From Anaerolineales bacterium (GTDB lineage: Bacteria; Chloroflexota; Anaerolineae; Anaerolineales; Villigracilaceae), in contig JAFGSI010000031.1 in NCBI GenBank assembly GCA_016934715.1, positions 19,727 to 83,726 of the forward strand: a stretch of 64,000 nucleotides of DNA, given 5' to 3'. The translations under genes were made by a program, and so were the position numbers. The notes below the pieces were generated by a model that did not search any database, had not been told where the DNA came from, and worked only from the letters and a program-made list of their open reading frames with translations. Within the stretch, counting starts at the first letter, position 1; each line of letters starts with the position of its first letter. Shown here piece by piece: positions 52,123 to 61,750 of the stretch.

Positions 52123-54237
52123 ATGAACGTTTCTCGGCGTTCGCGGCGTACCACCTTCCTCCCGATCCTGGTCCTGGTCCTGGTCAGCATCCTGACCTAC
52201 CTGATCCTGGTCCAGACCTGGTCGTTCCGCCAGGGTCAGGAGCCGATCCGGCCAGGGGGTGTGGCGCGCGAGGATCTGCAGGCACCGGTTGACCTGCAGT
52301 ATGTCAGCGAGGTCCGCACCGAGGAGGCCCGCCTGGCCGCCGAGCGGGCGGTCGAGCCGGTCTATGCGGCTCCGGATCCGAGCGTGGCGCGCGAGCAGGT
52401 CGATCAACTCAACGCCGCCCTGCAATACATCACCGCGATCCGCTCCGACGAGAACATCTCTCTGAACGAGAAAAGAGAAGATCTGGCCGGGATCGAGACC
52501 ATTTCCCTGCAGGCGCCGACCATTGACCTGCTGCTGGCGCTTTCCCCGGAACGCTGGAGCACCATCCAGCGCGAGGCCCAGCGGGTGCTCGAACTGGCCA
52601 TGCGCAGCCGGGTGCGCGGTGAGGACGTCGAAACCATTCGCGCCGGGCTGCCCCTGCTGGTCAGCATCGGGCTGACCGAGACCGAATCCGGGTTGGTGGT
52701 CGAGCTGGTCTCCTCCTTCATCGCCCCCAACAGCTTCTACAGCCCCGAACTGACCGACGCTGCCCGTCTGGCAGCGCGCACAGCCGTCGAACCGGTGACC
52801 CAGGTTTACGTACAGGGTCAGACGATCGTCTCGCGTGGGCAGGTCTTCGGCCCGGTCGAGTACGAGGCCCTGACCGAGGCCGGGCTGGTCAATCCGCCCG
52901 AGGATCTCACCCGGGGCTACATCGGCGCGGCTTTGCTGGTGATCGTCTCGGCAGTCTTCATCTCTCTGTACTTCCTGCGCCGCCGCTCGCCGATCCTGCG
53001 CGAACTGCGCAGCCTGCTGCTGCTGGCGCTTCTTTTCGCCATCTTCCTGGTCGGGGCGCGCCTGACGATCCCCAACCGGACGGTGCTGCCCTACCTGTAC
53101 CCGATCCCGGCCTTCGGGCTGCTGGTCTCGGCCCTGTTCGGCATGGAGACCGGGGTAATCTTCTCGCTGTTGATCAGCATCCTGGCTGCCTATGGCCTGC
53201 CCGAGACCCTGTGGCTGGTTCCCTATTACATCCTGACCAGCCTGTGCGGCGTGCTGGGCCTGGGGCCGGCCCGCCGGGTGGCGCACTTCCTGTTCGCTGC
53301 CGGGGCGATCGCCGGGGCTGGCACAGCGGTGATCATGGCCTACCGCTTCCCGCTGACCGAGACCGACTGGGTCGGGATCGTCACCCTGGTCGGCGCGGCG
53401 GCTTTCATTGGCGTGGCTTCGCCCAGCATCGCCCTGCCGCTGCAGTACATCCTGGCCCAATTCCTGGGCCTGACCACTGCTCTGCAACTGCTCGAGATCT
53501 CCCGCCCTGACTATCCCCTGCTCAAGTATTTCCTGCAGACTGCCCCCGGCACCTACCAGCACAGCCTGCAGGTGGCCAACCTGGCCGAGCAGGCCGCCGA
53601 GAGCATCCAGGCCGATGGCCTGTTGACCCGCGTCGGAGCCCTGTTCCACGATGTGGGCAAAACGACCAACCCGGCGTTCTTTATCGAGAACCAGCCGCTG
53701 GACCAGATCGATTCGCACGAGGACATGGCCCCGGCCGTGGTGGCGGCCAACATCATTCGCCATGTCACCGACGGCCTCGACCTGGTGCGTAAGCACCGCC
53801 TGCCGCGCCGCATCCACGACTTCGTTGTCGAGCACCACGGCACGATGATCACCCGCTACCAGTACAACCAGGCCTTGGAACTGGCTGGCAGAGACGAGAG
53901 CAAGGTCGATCTCGAAGATTTTCGCTACCCTGGCCCGGCGCCACGCTCGCGCGAGACCGCCATCCTGATGCTCGCCGACGGGGTCGAGGCCCAGGCGCGC
54001 GCCCAGCGCCCCCAGGACGACGAGCAGGTGCGCACGATCGTCCGCAGCGTGATCGAGCGCATCCAGGGCGAGGGGCTGCTCGACCATACGCCGCTGACCC
54101 AGAAGGACCTGCGCACGATCAGCGAATCCTTTGCCACCACCCTGCGGGTCACCTACCACCCGCGCCTGAATTACCCCAAGGACCGCCAGGCGGAGGGCAG
54201 GGCCCCGACCATCCCCCAGGCCAAGAAGGAAGAATGA
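52123..54237 (+). CDS. 7TM-HD family hydrolase (PgpH-type cyclic-di-AMP phosphodiesterase)
   Basis: A 704-residue membrane protein. One helix (about 13-30), an extracellular 7TMR-HDED domain (about 45-260), seven helices (about 265-480) and a cytoplasmic HD domain (about 485-660). The metal-binding HD pair is His509-Asp510 in ALFHDVGKTTNP, with an upstream His in TYQHSLQVANL and HHGT further on. The family degrades c-di-AMP to pApA. Order PgpH-YbeY-DgkA is the classic bacterial arrangement. An ATGA overlap couples it to ybeY. Confidence 0.94.
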   Translation: MNVSRRSRRTTFLPILVLVLVSILTYLILVQTWSFRQGQEPIRPGGVAREDLQAPVDLQYVSEVRTEEARLAAERAVEPVYAAPDPSVAREQVDQLNAALQYITAIRSDENISLNEKREDLAGIETISLQAPTIDLLLALSPERWSTIQREAQRVLELAMRSRVRGEDVETIRAGLPLLVSIGLTETESGLVVELVSSFIAPNSFYSPELTDAARLAARTAVEPVTQVYVQGQTIVSRGQVFGPVEYEALTEAGLVNPPEDLTRGYIGAALLVIVSAVFISLYFLRRRSPILRELRSLLLLALLFAIFLVGARLTIPNRTVLPYLYPIPAFGLLVSALFGMETGVIFSLLISILAAYGLPETLWLVPYYILTSLCGVLGLGPARRVAHFLFAAGAIAGAGTAVIMAYRFPLTETDWVGIVTLVGAAAFIGVASPSIALPLQYILAQFLGLTTALQLLEISRPDYPLLKYFLQTAPGTYQHSLQVANLAEQAAESIQADGLLTRVGALFHDVGKTTNPAFFIENQPLDQIDSHEDMAPAVVAANIIRHVTDGLDLVRKHRLPRRIHDFVVEHHGTMITRYQYNQALELAGRDESKVDLEDFRYPGPAPRSRETAILMLADGVEAQARAQRPQDDEQVRTIVRSVIERIQGEGLLDHTPLTQKDLRTISESFATTLRVTYHPRLNYPKDRQAEGRAPTIPQAKKEE

Positions 54238-54686
54238 TCACCATCGAGATCGATGCCTCTGTGACCCTCGCAGTGGATGAAGCTCTCCTCGAGCGGGCGG
54301 CGCAGACGACCCTCGACCTGCAGGCTGCTGGTGGGGCTGACCTGACTCTCGTCCTGACCGGTGACGAGCGCATCCGGACCCTCAACCGCGAGTACCGCGC
54401 GATGGACGCCCCGACCGATGTGCTTTCCTTCGCGGCCGGCGAGATCGACCCTGAGACCGGCCGCATGTACCTGGGTGACGTGATCCTCTCGATGGAACGT
54501 GCCGAGGCTCAGGCGGAAGCCCTGGGGCATGATCTGGCCGAGGAAGTGCAGCTGCTGATCGTCCACGGGGTGCTGCACCTGCTTGGGCACGACCATGCCG
54601 GGAAGCAAGAAAAGGAGCGCATGTGGGGGGTCCAGGCCGGCATTCTTACCACCCTTGGCGTTTCCGCGACGATCGTTCATGAATAG
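54234..54686 (+). CDS. ybeY: Endoribonuclease YbeY
   Basis: Metal-dependent RNase involved in 16S rRNA 3' processing and ribosome quality control. 150 residues. The zinc-binding motif H-G-x-L-H-L-x-G-H-D-H is intact from His111. RTLNREYRAMDAPTDVLSF, the family's second hallmark, lies near residue 45. It is coupled upstream by ATGA and overlaps dgkA by 8 nt. Confidence 0.96.
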   Translation: MITIEIDASVTLAVDEALLERAAQTTLDLQAAGGADLTLVLTGDERIRTLNREYRAMDAPTDVLSFAAGEIDPETGRMYLGDVILSMERAEAQAEALGHDLAEEVQLLIVHGVLHLLGHDHAGKQEKERMWGVQAGILTTLGVSATIVHE

Positions 54687-55080
54687 GCTGCTCTCTCGAT
54701 TGAAGCGTTTCTTCGTCTCGCGCTACCATGCCTTCGGATATGCCTTCCGGGGCTGGTGGTATGTGGTTCGCACCCAGAAGAATGCCTGGATCCACTCCGT
54801 GGCGACTGCATTGGTGTTGCTCCTGGCGGCCTGGTTGCGTCTGCCGGCGCGCGACTGGGCCGTGCTGCTCCTGGCGATCGCCCTGGTCTGGACGGCGGAA
54901 TTCATCAACACTGCCCTGGAGGCGGTCGTCGACCTGGCCAGCCCGGGACGGAATCCGCTGGCGGCGCGCGGCAAGGACGTCGGCGCGGCGGCGGTCTTGA
55001 TCGCGGCCCTGATCTCGGTCATCACCGGCCTGCTGATCCTCGGCCCGCCCTTGTGGGCGCGCCTGTTTCCCTCTCCATAA
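54679..55080 (+). CDS. dgkA: Diacylglycerol/undecaprenol kinase (DgkA family)
   Basis: A 133-residue membrane enzyme with three helices. Family hallmarks are RYHAFGYAFRGWWYVVRTQKN at the N-terminus, the catalytic ALVWTAEFINTALEAVVDL with Glu and Asn, and the metal-site region GKDVGAAAVLIAAL. Members of this Gram-positive-like type usually recycle undecaprenol by phosphorylating it. ATG 54679 overlaps the end of ybeY. The frame open from 54583 is rejected. Confidence 0.93.
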   Translation: MNRLLSRLKRFFVSRYHAFGYAFRGWWYVVRTQKNAWIHSVATALVLLLAAWLRLPARDWAVLLLAIALVWTAEFINTALEAVVDLASPGRNPLAARGKDVGAAAVLIAALISVITGLLILGPPLWARLFPSP

Positions 55081-55113
55081 GAAAAATGGGCGTTCCTGTT
55101 CTCCGGAGATCCC

Positions 55114-55986
55114 ATGCCGCTCTCTTTCCGTTTTGGGACCGTCGGTTCCCCGAAGGCGACCCCGCTCCGGCCTGGCGGAACGGTCGGCGGGATCCAGTAT
55201 GCTGCCACGCTTGGCCTGCAGGCTCTCGAGCTGGCCTGGGTGCAGGGAGTGCGCGTCCGTGCGGCGACCTGCCTTGAGATCAGGGCGGCCGCCGAAGAAC
55301 ACGGCGTGGCGCTGTCTGTGCACGCACCCTACTACATCAACCTGAATGCGGAAGACGGAAAGTGGCCGCGCCTGCGCCAGTACCTGATGGACGCGGCCCA
55401 TTTTGGGAATCTGGCCGGGGCAACCGACATCGTCTTTCACCCAGGCTCCTACTTCGGCCGTCCGGTGGATGCGGTGCTCGAGAAGATCCTCCCTCGTCTG
55501 CAGGGATGCGTGGACGCATTACGGGCTGACGGCAACCCGGTCACCCTGCGGCCAGAGGCGATGGGCAAGACCGCCGTCATCGGTTCGTTGGACGACGTGC
55601 TGGCCCTGGCACAGATCCCGGGTGTGGTCCCGTGCCTCGACTTCGCCCATCTGCACGCCCGGGCCACCGATGGGACGATGAACACCTACGCTGAGTGGAT
55701 GCAGGTCCTGGCGGTGTATGGGGAGGCGATTGGGGAGCAGTCCTTGCATCACCTGCACATCCATCTCTCGGGCATCGCCTACGGCCCGAAGGGTGAGCGT
55801 AACCACCTTACCATGGAAGAGGCCGACCTGGACATCCGGGCGATCCTGCAGGCCCTGCACGACACGCGAGCTGGTGGGCGGCTGCTCTGTGAGAGCCCGG
55901 CGCTGGAGGTGGATGCCTTGAAATTCAGGGATTTGTGGCTGGAAGTCAGCGGGGAAGGGGGATCCAGGCACAGGCAGAGCAAATAA
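55114..55986 (+). CDS. Endonuclease IV-like TIM-barrel protein
   Basis: A 290-residue xylose-isomerase-like/AP-endonuclease-2 fold. Metal-site residues expected of the Nfo family can be followed: LELAW, SVHAPYYINL, DIVFHPGSY, the Glu in LRPEAMGK, CLDFAHLHAR, LHHLHIHLSG and the final Glu in LLCESPAL. The number of His/Asp/Glu ligands suggests a trinuclear zinc site, so AP-site or other DNA-backbone cleavage is plausible. Distant versions exist in Archaea and Chloroflexota whose substrate is not known to me. GGAG lies 6 nt before the ATG. Confidence 0.82.
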   Translation: MPLSFRFGTVGSPKATPLRPGGTVGGIQYAATLGLQALELAWVQGVRVRAATCLEIRAAAEEHGVALSVHAPYYINLNAEDGKWPRLRQYLMDAAHFGNLAGATDIVFHPGSYFGRPVDAVLEKILPRLQGCVDALRADGNPVTLRPEAMGKTAVIGSLDDVLALAQIPGVVPCLDFAHLHARATDGTMNTYAEWMQVLAVYGEAIGEQSLHHLHIHLSGIAYGPKGERNHLTMEEADLDIRAILQALHDTRAGGRLLCESPALEVDALKFRDLWLEVSGEGGSRHRQSK

Positions 55987-56016
55987 AAAACGGGATGGAT
56001 TTGGTGATCCATCCCG
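55985..56016 (-). terminator. Rho-independent terminator between convergent genes
   Basis: CGGGATGGAT (55991-56000) pairs with ATCCATCCCG (56007-56016). The minus-strand transcript ends with six U residues (55990-55985). It is a good terminator for the minus-strand gene at 56033-58060 and may also stop plus-strand transcription. Confidence 0.85.
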
Positions 56017-56032
56017 TTGGCGCAATGGGTGT

Positions 56033-58060
56033 CTATGGCTGGTCGACGAGCTGTTCGACAAGCGCGTCAATTTGCGCATAGTCAATCTCCGGAGCATCCC
56101 CCCGGACGCGCACCCACAGCCGAAGAAGGGCCGGGGTCATTTCCGGATTACTGGCTGCCAGGCGGAGGGTCTGATCGGCGGCCGCTTCAAGGGCGCCTGT
56201 CCGGGCATGGGCCTCGATAAAGGGCAGCCACTCGAAGAGATCCAGGGGGGTGAAGCCCTGGGCGGTGGCCTGTTCGCCCAGGGCGGCCACGCCAGCCCAG
56301 TCCCCGCTCTGACGGGCGAGTTCACCCCGGGTGTAGAAGTAACACCAGGTGTGGGCCGGTTCGGGGCCGAAGTATTGTGCCGGCAGGACCGGCGGCTGGG
56401 CATCGGCCAGGATCAGGGATGGATCGGAGAGGTGGATGTTGTCGCGCAGATTCTCAGCCAGGTGGGCGAAGGAGATTTCATCATTGTAGGTCAGATCGAG
56501 GACCTTCAGACAGCCTTCAGCCGGGTAGTAGAAGACGACTGCCTGGGAGGTCGAGCCGGCGAACTGGGATCTTCGCAGCCAGAAGGCAACCGGCTGGTCG
56601 GGTTCGAGCGAAGGCAGGGCCCGGGTCTGGAGGCGTGCTTCCGAGGAGATCAGGGCGTAGGGCATCTCGAACGTGTGGTTGTCCGGGGCATAGATCCAGT
56701 TCAGGGGCGCAGTCAGCTGGAGGTCGCTTTGGTACTGCAGGGGCGGTAGGGCGGTCAGCAGCATCGTGCCGGGTTCGATCGCCGGAGCCCGCCAGGAAAG
56801 CTGCCAGAAGAACTCCTGCTGGCGTTGCCAGTCACGGCGGAAGGTGTTGGCGGTCTGGAACTGGAAACCGACTGCCAGGGCCAGCAGGAGGCTGACCAGC
56901 GCTTGCCGGCGGGGATTGGGCCGGACGAAGTATTCGATCAGGCCGGCCAGAAAGAAGGACGCGCCGAGCATGATGGAGATCATCAACCGGTCCCAATCAT
57001 AGGTCAGGCGCAGCGGAAGGCTGCCGATCCAGGAGGGCAGGCGGCCGATGAAGATCCCGACCAGACCCAGCAGCAGGGCCTGCCGGGCCCAACCGTCGCT
57101 GCCGTCCTCGTCGGGTTTGGGCAGATCGAGCCTGCGCAGGTAGAACAGGATGCCGGCAAAGGCCAGGACGGTCAGCCCACCGGCCAGCCAGAATGTGGCG
57201 CTGCGGACTGGCTGGTTGAAGATGGTGATCGTCTGGGTCCAGGCAGAGAAGGCGGAGAGGGTGAATGTGTTCAGGACTTCCTGCTTGAGCATCTCGGCGA
57301 TCGCCAACGGGGACTGCTGGAAGTTGTTCATCAGGCTGTCGGTCTGGTAGGAGCCGTAGAACCGCGAGCGGTAGAAGAAGAAAAGGAAGACCGCGTTGGC
57401 CAGCCAGACGAGCAGGTAGGGCCAGTCTGCCTTGAGCACCTGGATGATCTTCTTGCGAAAGGCTTCCGCTGGCAGGATGAACCAGATGATCAGCAGGCGC
57501 AGGACTTCATAGCCGAAGAAGTATTCGGTGGTGATCAGGCCGAAGGCCCCCAGGAGGACTGCCCCGACTGTCCACCGGGTGGCGCGGGATGGGTCCCTCA
57601 GTGCCATGGCGGTCAGCCCGAAGGAGAACAGGTAGGCGATCAGCGGGATCCATTCCTGGTTGGTGTGGGTCAGGGCGACCCACTGCTGTCCGTAGCCGGG
57701 GAAGACCAGGAAGAACAGGGCTGCGATCAGCACCTGGCGCCGGCGCTCGGGCCAGACCCGGCTGAAGGACCACCAGGCTGCGTAGACTGCTGCGAAGCGG
57801 GTCAGCAGTCCGAAGATCTGCCAGGCCAGCGGGTTTTCGCCCAGCAGGCTGAAGGTGACCACGTAGATCGGTCCCAGGAAGGGCCGCAGGGCCAGCGAGG
57901 TGGGGATGAATTCTCCCACCCCGTAGGCGTGGGAGATCCAGGCATACAGCCAGTCATCCCAGTAGAACCCCAACCAGGGGATCAACAGGCCGTAGGCGAC
58001 GAGGATCAGAACTGCAAAGGCTGCTGGAATCGATTTCGTTGAAAAACCTTTTTTTATCAT
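56033..58060 (-). CDS. GT39-like polytopic membrane protein
   Basis: A 675-residue membrane protein. The first helix is followed by an acidic loop motif, GFYWDDWLYAW (Asp35-Asp36), in the position of the GT-C catalytic Asp. About ten further helices follow to residue 420, then a soluble part. The last 120 residues look like helical repeats (ELARQSGDWAGVAALGEQA and the RTGALEAAADQTLRLAASNP stretch). GAGGAG lies 6 nt before the ATG. It is a relative of the envelope glycosyltransferases at 7-18 kb but stands alone here. Substrate unknown. Confidence 0.72.
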   Translation of the reverse strand: MIKKGFSTKSIPAAFAVLILVAYGLLIPWLGFYWDDWLYAWISHAYGVGEFIPTSLALRPFLGPIYVVTFSLLGENPLAWQIFGLLTRFAAVYAAWWSFSRVWPERRRQVLIAALFFLVFPGYGQQWVALTHTNQEWIPLIAYLFSFGLTAMALRDPSRATRWTVGAVLLGAFGLITTEYFFGYEVLRLLIIWFILPAEAFRKKIIQVLKADWPYLLVWLANAVFLFFFYRSRFYGSYQTDSLMNNFQQSPLAIAEMLKQEVLNTFTLSAFSAWTQTITIFNQPVRSATFWLAGGLTVLAFAGILFYLRRLDLPKPDEDGSDGWARQALLLGLVGIFIGRLPSWIGSLPLRLTYDWDRLMISIMLGASFFLAGLIEYFVRPNPRRQALVSLLLALAVGFQFQTANTFRRDWQRQQEFFWQLSWRAPAIEPGTMLLTALPPLQYQSDLQLTAPLNWIYAPDNHTFEMPYALISSEARLQTRALPSLEPDQPVAFWLRRSQFAGSTSQAVVFYYPAEGCLKVLDLTYNDEISFAHLAENLRDNIHLSDPSLILADAQPPVLPAQYFGPEPAHTWCYFYTRGELARQSGDWAGVAALGEQATAQGFTPLDLFEWLPFIEAHARTGALEAAADQTLRLAASNPEMTPALLRLWVRVRGDAPEIDYAQIDALVEQLVDQP

Positions 58061-58112
58061 GATCTTTCTCCTCTATGAGCAGGTACCAGCACTTTGGGCG
58101 TATGCCCTGGTT

Positions 58113-58274
58113 TTAGCAGTGCGTCCATTTTGCCGGGAGCGGCGACAATCGTGGGTGTTTACGCCAGGTGAGATAAAACCATGCCGCGCCTGGACCGGTA
58201 TACAGGTCATCGAGAGTCAGAGGAAAACGGACTTCGACCAGGGGCAGGGTTTCATGGTGAATAGGTTGGGTCAT
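58113..58274 (-). CDS. Small protein coupled to XPB helicase
   Basis: A 53-codon frame starting MTQPIHHETLPLVEVRFPLT and ending in AKWTHC. Its ATG overlaps the stop of the XPB helicase gene as ATGA, the same coupling used by genuine gene pairs in this window. It contains a D-D-L-Y-T-G-P-G-A-A-W-F-Y-L-T-W stretch but no recognised domain. It could be a complete small protein or the surviving start of a longer gene cut short near 58113. Function unknown. Confidence 0.5.
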   Translation of the reverse strand: MTQPIHHETLPLVEVRFPLTLDDLYTGPGAAWFYLTWRKHPRLSPLPAKWTHC

Positions 58275-59947
58275 AGCAGTTCATTTTCATAAAGGATCTC
58301 GTACTTGTAGCCTTGCTCAGTCAAAAATCTTTGCCGGTTGGCGGCGAAGGTCTGGTCAACCGTCTCGCGGGTGACGATCGAGTAGAAATGTGCCATTACG
58401 CCGCTGCTCTTGGGGCGCAGGATGCGTCCGAGGCGCTGAGCTTCCTCTTGGCGGCTGCCGAATGTGCCGGAAATTTCAATGGCGACGCTGGCATCCGGCA
58501 GGTCGATGCTGAAGTTGGCAACCTTCGAAACCACCAGGGTCTGGATCTCTCCAGAGCGGAGTCCCGCGTAGAGTTTTTCGCGCTCCCTTACCGGCGTTGC
58601 GCCGGTGATAAGCGGGGTTTCCAGCTGCTTTGCGATTGTTTCCAACTGGTCAAGATACATTCCGATCACCAGGATGCTCTCGCCCGCATGACGCTTCAGG
58701 ATAGCTTGCAAGATTGGGAGTTTACGCGGGTTGTGCGCTGCAATCGAATATTTCTGCCGTTGGGGCGCAAGCGCGTATTCCATGCGCAGGCTTTCATCCA
58801 GGGGCGCGCGGATTTCGTGGCAGATGGCGGTGGCAATCCAACCTTGTTTTTCAAGATCCTTCCAGGGAACGTTGTATTTCTGCGGGCCGATCAGCGAAAA
58901 GACATCCCCTTCCAAACCGTCCTCGCGCACCAGTGTGGCAGTCAGTCCCAGCCGGCGGCGCGCCTGGATTTCTGCGGTGATGCGAAAGACCGGTGCCGGG
59001 AGCAGGTGCACTTCGTCATAGATAATCAGGCCCCAGTTTCGGGCACTGAACAACCCGAAGTGCGGGAATTCATCCGAGCTGCGCTTGCGGTAGGTGAGAA
59101 TCTGGTAGGTGCTGACCGTCACCGGGCGAATATCCTTTTGCAGGCCGGAATACTCTCCTACCACGTCTTCCGTGAGCGATGTTTTGTCCACCAGTTCACT
59201 CATCCACTGGCGAACGGCCACTGTGTGAGGTGTCAGAATCAAGGTGGATGTCTGCAGTTGCGCCATGGCGACCATGCCGACGATGGTCTTGCCGGCGCCG
59301 CACGGCAGCACGATCACACCGCTGCCGCCTTGCATCGTACCGCCCGCATGGAAGACTTCGGCGGCATCCTCCTGGTAGTGCCGCAGCTGGAAGGGTTCAC
59401 CGCTCCTTGTAACCGGCCGGAGCGTGATGGGCAGGTCTTCCCCCACCACATAACCGGCCAAATCCTCAGCGGGGTACCCAATCTGCAAGAGCGCTTGTTT
59501 TAGATGTCCTCTCCGACCAGGATCGACCAGCGCCCGGTGCTCATCCAGCTGCGCGCGGATGAATCGCGCCGTAGTCTTCTGGTTCAGGATTTCCACCATC
59601 AGCGTCGTGTCGGCGCTGATCAGGATCAGGTTATCGCCCTCGCGCACCAGCTTTACCCGTCCGTAGCGCCCAACATACTCGTCGATGTCGCGCGCCACGT
59701 TGGACGGCAGGCCATATTTTGAGAACTCCTCCAATAGCACAATGATCTCGGCAGCGCTCAATCCTGCCGAAGCAGCATTCCATAAAGAAAGCGGGGTGAT
59801 ACGATAGGTATGAATATACTCTGGCGATTTTTCCAGTTCTGCAAAACGTGCCAGCGCATCACGAGCAGCCTCGTAGCGTTCGTTTTGCACTTCAAGAAGC
59901 AGGCTTTTATCACCCTGAACGATGAGCGGGTTGGTGGAAGATGGCAT
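58271..59947 (-). CDS. XPB/ERCC3-family DNA helicase
   Basis: A 558-residue superfamily 2 helicase. The N-terminal damage-recognition-like region (about 1-175) leads to motif I LPCGAGKT (214-221), motif Ia region LTPHTVAVRQW, motif II DEVH (311-314) and motif III LGLTATL followed at once by RED. The RED motif is a hallmark of XPB. Motif V/VI regions are ISGTFGSRQEEAQRLGRILRP. XPB opens DNA in nucleotide excision repair and transcription in archaea and eukaryotes; bacterial copies are scattered. It is preceded by two helicase-associated proteins on the same strand (45-nt gap) and followed by the coupled small gene. Confidence 0.95.
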   Translation of the reverse strand: MPSSTNPLIVQGDKSLLLEVQNERYEAARDALARFAELEKSPEYIHTYRITPLSLWNAASAGLSAAEIIVLLEEFSKYGLPSNVARDIDEYVGRYGRVKLVREGDNLILISADTTLMVEILNQKTTARFIRAQLDEHRALVDPGRRGHLKQALLQIGYPAEDLAGYVVGEDLPITLRPVTRSGEPFQLRHYQEDAAEVFHAGGTMQGGSGVIVLPCGAGKTIVGMVAMAQLQTSTLILTPHTVAVRQWMSELVDKTSLTEDVVGEYSGLQKDIRPVTVSTYQILTYRKRSSDEFPHFGLFSARNWGLIIYDEVHLLPAPVFRITAEIQARRRLGLTATLVREDGLEGDVFSLIGPQKYNVPWKDLEKQGWIATAICHEIRAPLDESLRMEYALAPQRQKYSIAAHNPRKLPILQAILKRHAGESILVIGMYLDQLETIAKQLETPLITGATPVREREKLYAGLRSGEIQTLVVSKVANFSIDLPDASVAIEISGTFGSRQEEAQRLGRILRPKSSGVMAHFYSIVTRETVDQTFAANRQRFLTEQGYKYEILYENELL

Positions 59948-59992
59948 ATTCGCTCCGCGGAGTGGAAGGACAGTTGTATCCTTGTCTACCCG

Positions 59993-61708
59993 TTACCCAT
60001 CCAGATCGATGATGTACTCACCCGCCAGCTTTGCTGCCGCCTTGTCAAACGTGCCCTGCTCTTCTTGCTGTATGCTGATCGTGTGTGAGGCGGGGTCGGA
60101 TTGGAAAGGACAGCGTAGTTCGGCGAGCATTTTTTGGATGGAATCAAAGGATTCGGCGTCTGGGAATTTGTAACTGATCGTAACTGCGCGGCTCACCCTT
60201 ACCTGTCTCGGGGCTCTGGAGGCCTCTTCCTGCGCTGATTCTTTGGGGAACATGCTGACGGCAGATTCTGCTATCGGGGCGAATGCACCTGCCGGATGTT
60301 GAACCCGAAGCGGAACGTGGTCGAGCATTTCCAGTGTGGAAAAAACCTGTTCGCCGTTGCGAACCAGGCGCAGGGTGGGGGAAACGTGCTCAATGGTGAA
60401 CCCATCGGCGTCAGCAACATCTTCTGTACTTTCCAAAAGAGAAACCCCTTCATACAGGATAAATTGATCGGCATGCCCGGCCCATTCTTCCAATTCAACC
60501 TGGACGTTGGGTGGCAGGTCGTGCTCGCTGAGTTCTGTCAGTAAGGCAGCGACGTCCAGATCGGGGTTTTTGACCTGTGCAGCAGCGACAGAAGTCTTGT
60601 TGAGATGGAAAATGCCCACATAGGCACCGTGTCCGCTTGTGGCGCTGGACATTTGCTCGCCCAACGGGGCCACCTGGCGGACGGTCGCCGCCGGATAGAA
60701 GGTGGATTCGATCACTACCTCAAAATTGGGTTGAATGGTGATTTTGGGTGCACCTGTTTCGCCGCTCATCAGGTGCAGAAAGCGCTCATTGACCCGAAAG
60801 GCCTTGAGCATGCCGTACGAGGGCAGGGGACCGGAGTATGGTGCAGGCTCGTAGGCCACATCCACAAAGCGCATGGTGAGCGGAATGTTCTCGAGAAAAC
60901 GCTCGACATAGCGGCCTTCGACGCGTTCAAAACCATCGGGAGCGTTGTCGGGGACAGGTTTTCGGTCGTGGAACCACTGTTCCTTGCTCTCGTGAAAATT
61001 GCCGTAACGGGTGATGGGATGCCCCCATTTATCGGTCTGGGGTACATTTTTGGGGATAAGGAAAAAGGGATGGTTAGCTTTGAGCCAGGCGATAAGCGAT
61101 TCGGTGCTCACCCATTGCCCGGCCGGGCAGTCTTTGAGTACATCCAGCAGGAACCGGCGGATTTCGGGAAATTTGAGGGTCGGCATGAGGCCAGTGGCAG
61201 CCCCCCATTCATGGAAAGAATCCAAAGATCCCAGGACACTTGACTGGAAGAATTCGTTGTTGTTGGAATCTTCGTGCCTGCGAAGAGTTTTGGCCTGGAT
61301 GAGTGTGTCAAGAATTTGTTTTTCTTGTGCGGCGGGAGAGAGGGCGAGGAATTTATCAATATTGGCGGTGTTGGAACTGATGTAATTTTCGATGAAAGAG
61401 GGCCCGGAGCTGTTGTAGCCGCGATAGGTGCCTTCCAAATCATAGGATATCAGGCCCAGACGCAAAGCAAGGCCATCAATGAAGTCTACCCAGTACTGCT
61501 GCATATATCTCCAGTCGTCTTTTTCAGGTGGTTCAATGCCGAGGAGTTTGGCAAGGCGTTGCAGGTCGGCGCGGGGGATTGCGTTGGTGCGGGTCATGCG
61601 TTTGACGCTGCGCTCGCTGACATAGTCGAGGTAAGCGAACAGGTCCTGCAGGGGATCGCGGGTGTTGGAGAGGATGTTGAGGAGCTTGGGGGAGTAGGGG
61701 CTGAGCAT
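59993..61708 (-). CDS. Helicase-associated protein (XPB/Ssl2 N-terminal-like, Rv0862c-like)
   Basis: A 571-residue protein directly upstream of XPB. The N-terminal part (about 1-200) is helical and winged-helix-like (SVKRMTRTNAIPRADLQRLAKLLG, FPEIRRFLLDVLKDCPAGQW). The middle (about 330-420) has TIQPNFEVVIEST, a strand pattern typical of the 'Helicase XPB/Ssl2 N-terminal' domain (Helicase_C_3). The end is a small domain (ITISYKFPDAESFDSIQKML). Mycobacteria also encode such a protein next to XPB. It probably regulates or targets the helicase; no catalytic motif is visible. Confidence 0.72.
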   Translation of the reverse strand: MLSPYSPKLLNILSNTRDPLQDLFAYLDYVSERSVKRMTRTNAIPRADLQRLAKLLGIEPPEKDDWRYMQQYWVDFIDGLALRLGLISYDLEGTYRGYNSSGPSFIENYISSNTANIDKFLALSPAAQEKQILDTLIQAKTLRRHEDSNNNEFFQSSVLGSLDSFHEWGAATGLMPTLKFPEIRRFLLDVLKDCPAGQWVSTESLIAWLKANHPFFLIPKNVPQTDKWGHPITRYGNFHESKEQWFHDRKPVPDNAPDGFERVEGRYVERFLENIPLTMRFVDVAYEPAPYSGPLPSYGMLKAFRVNERFLHLMSGETGAPKITIQPNFEVVIESTFYPAATVRQVAPLGEQMSSATSGHGAYVGIFHLNKTSVAAAQVKNPDLDVAALLTELSEHDLPPNVQVELEEWAGHADQFILYEGVSLLESTEDVADADGFTIEHVSPTLRLVRNGEQVFSTLEMLDHVPLRVQHPAGAFAPIAESAVSMFPKESAQEEASRAPRQVRVSRAVTISYKFPDAESFDSIQKMLAELRCPFQSDPASHTISIQQEEQGTFDKAAAKLAGEYIIDLDG

Positions 61709-61750
61709 GTTGGATTTGTGGGCCTTGAGTCAAAAATCATTGTTTTATTA

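Noticed and set aside
52078..54159. 693-codon minus-strand open frame
   Set aside because: Antisense of the PgpH-type gene, which has intact HD motifs and a conserved neighbourhood.
58059..58292. 77-codon plus-strand open frame
   Set aside because: Lies opposite the coupled 53-codon gene and the starts of real minus-strand genes; no ribosome-binding site or domain.
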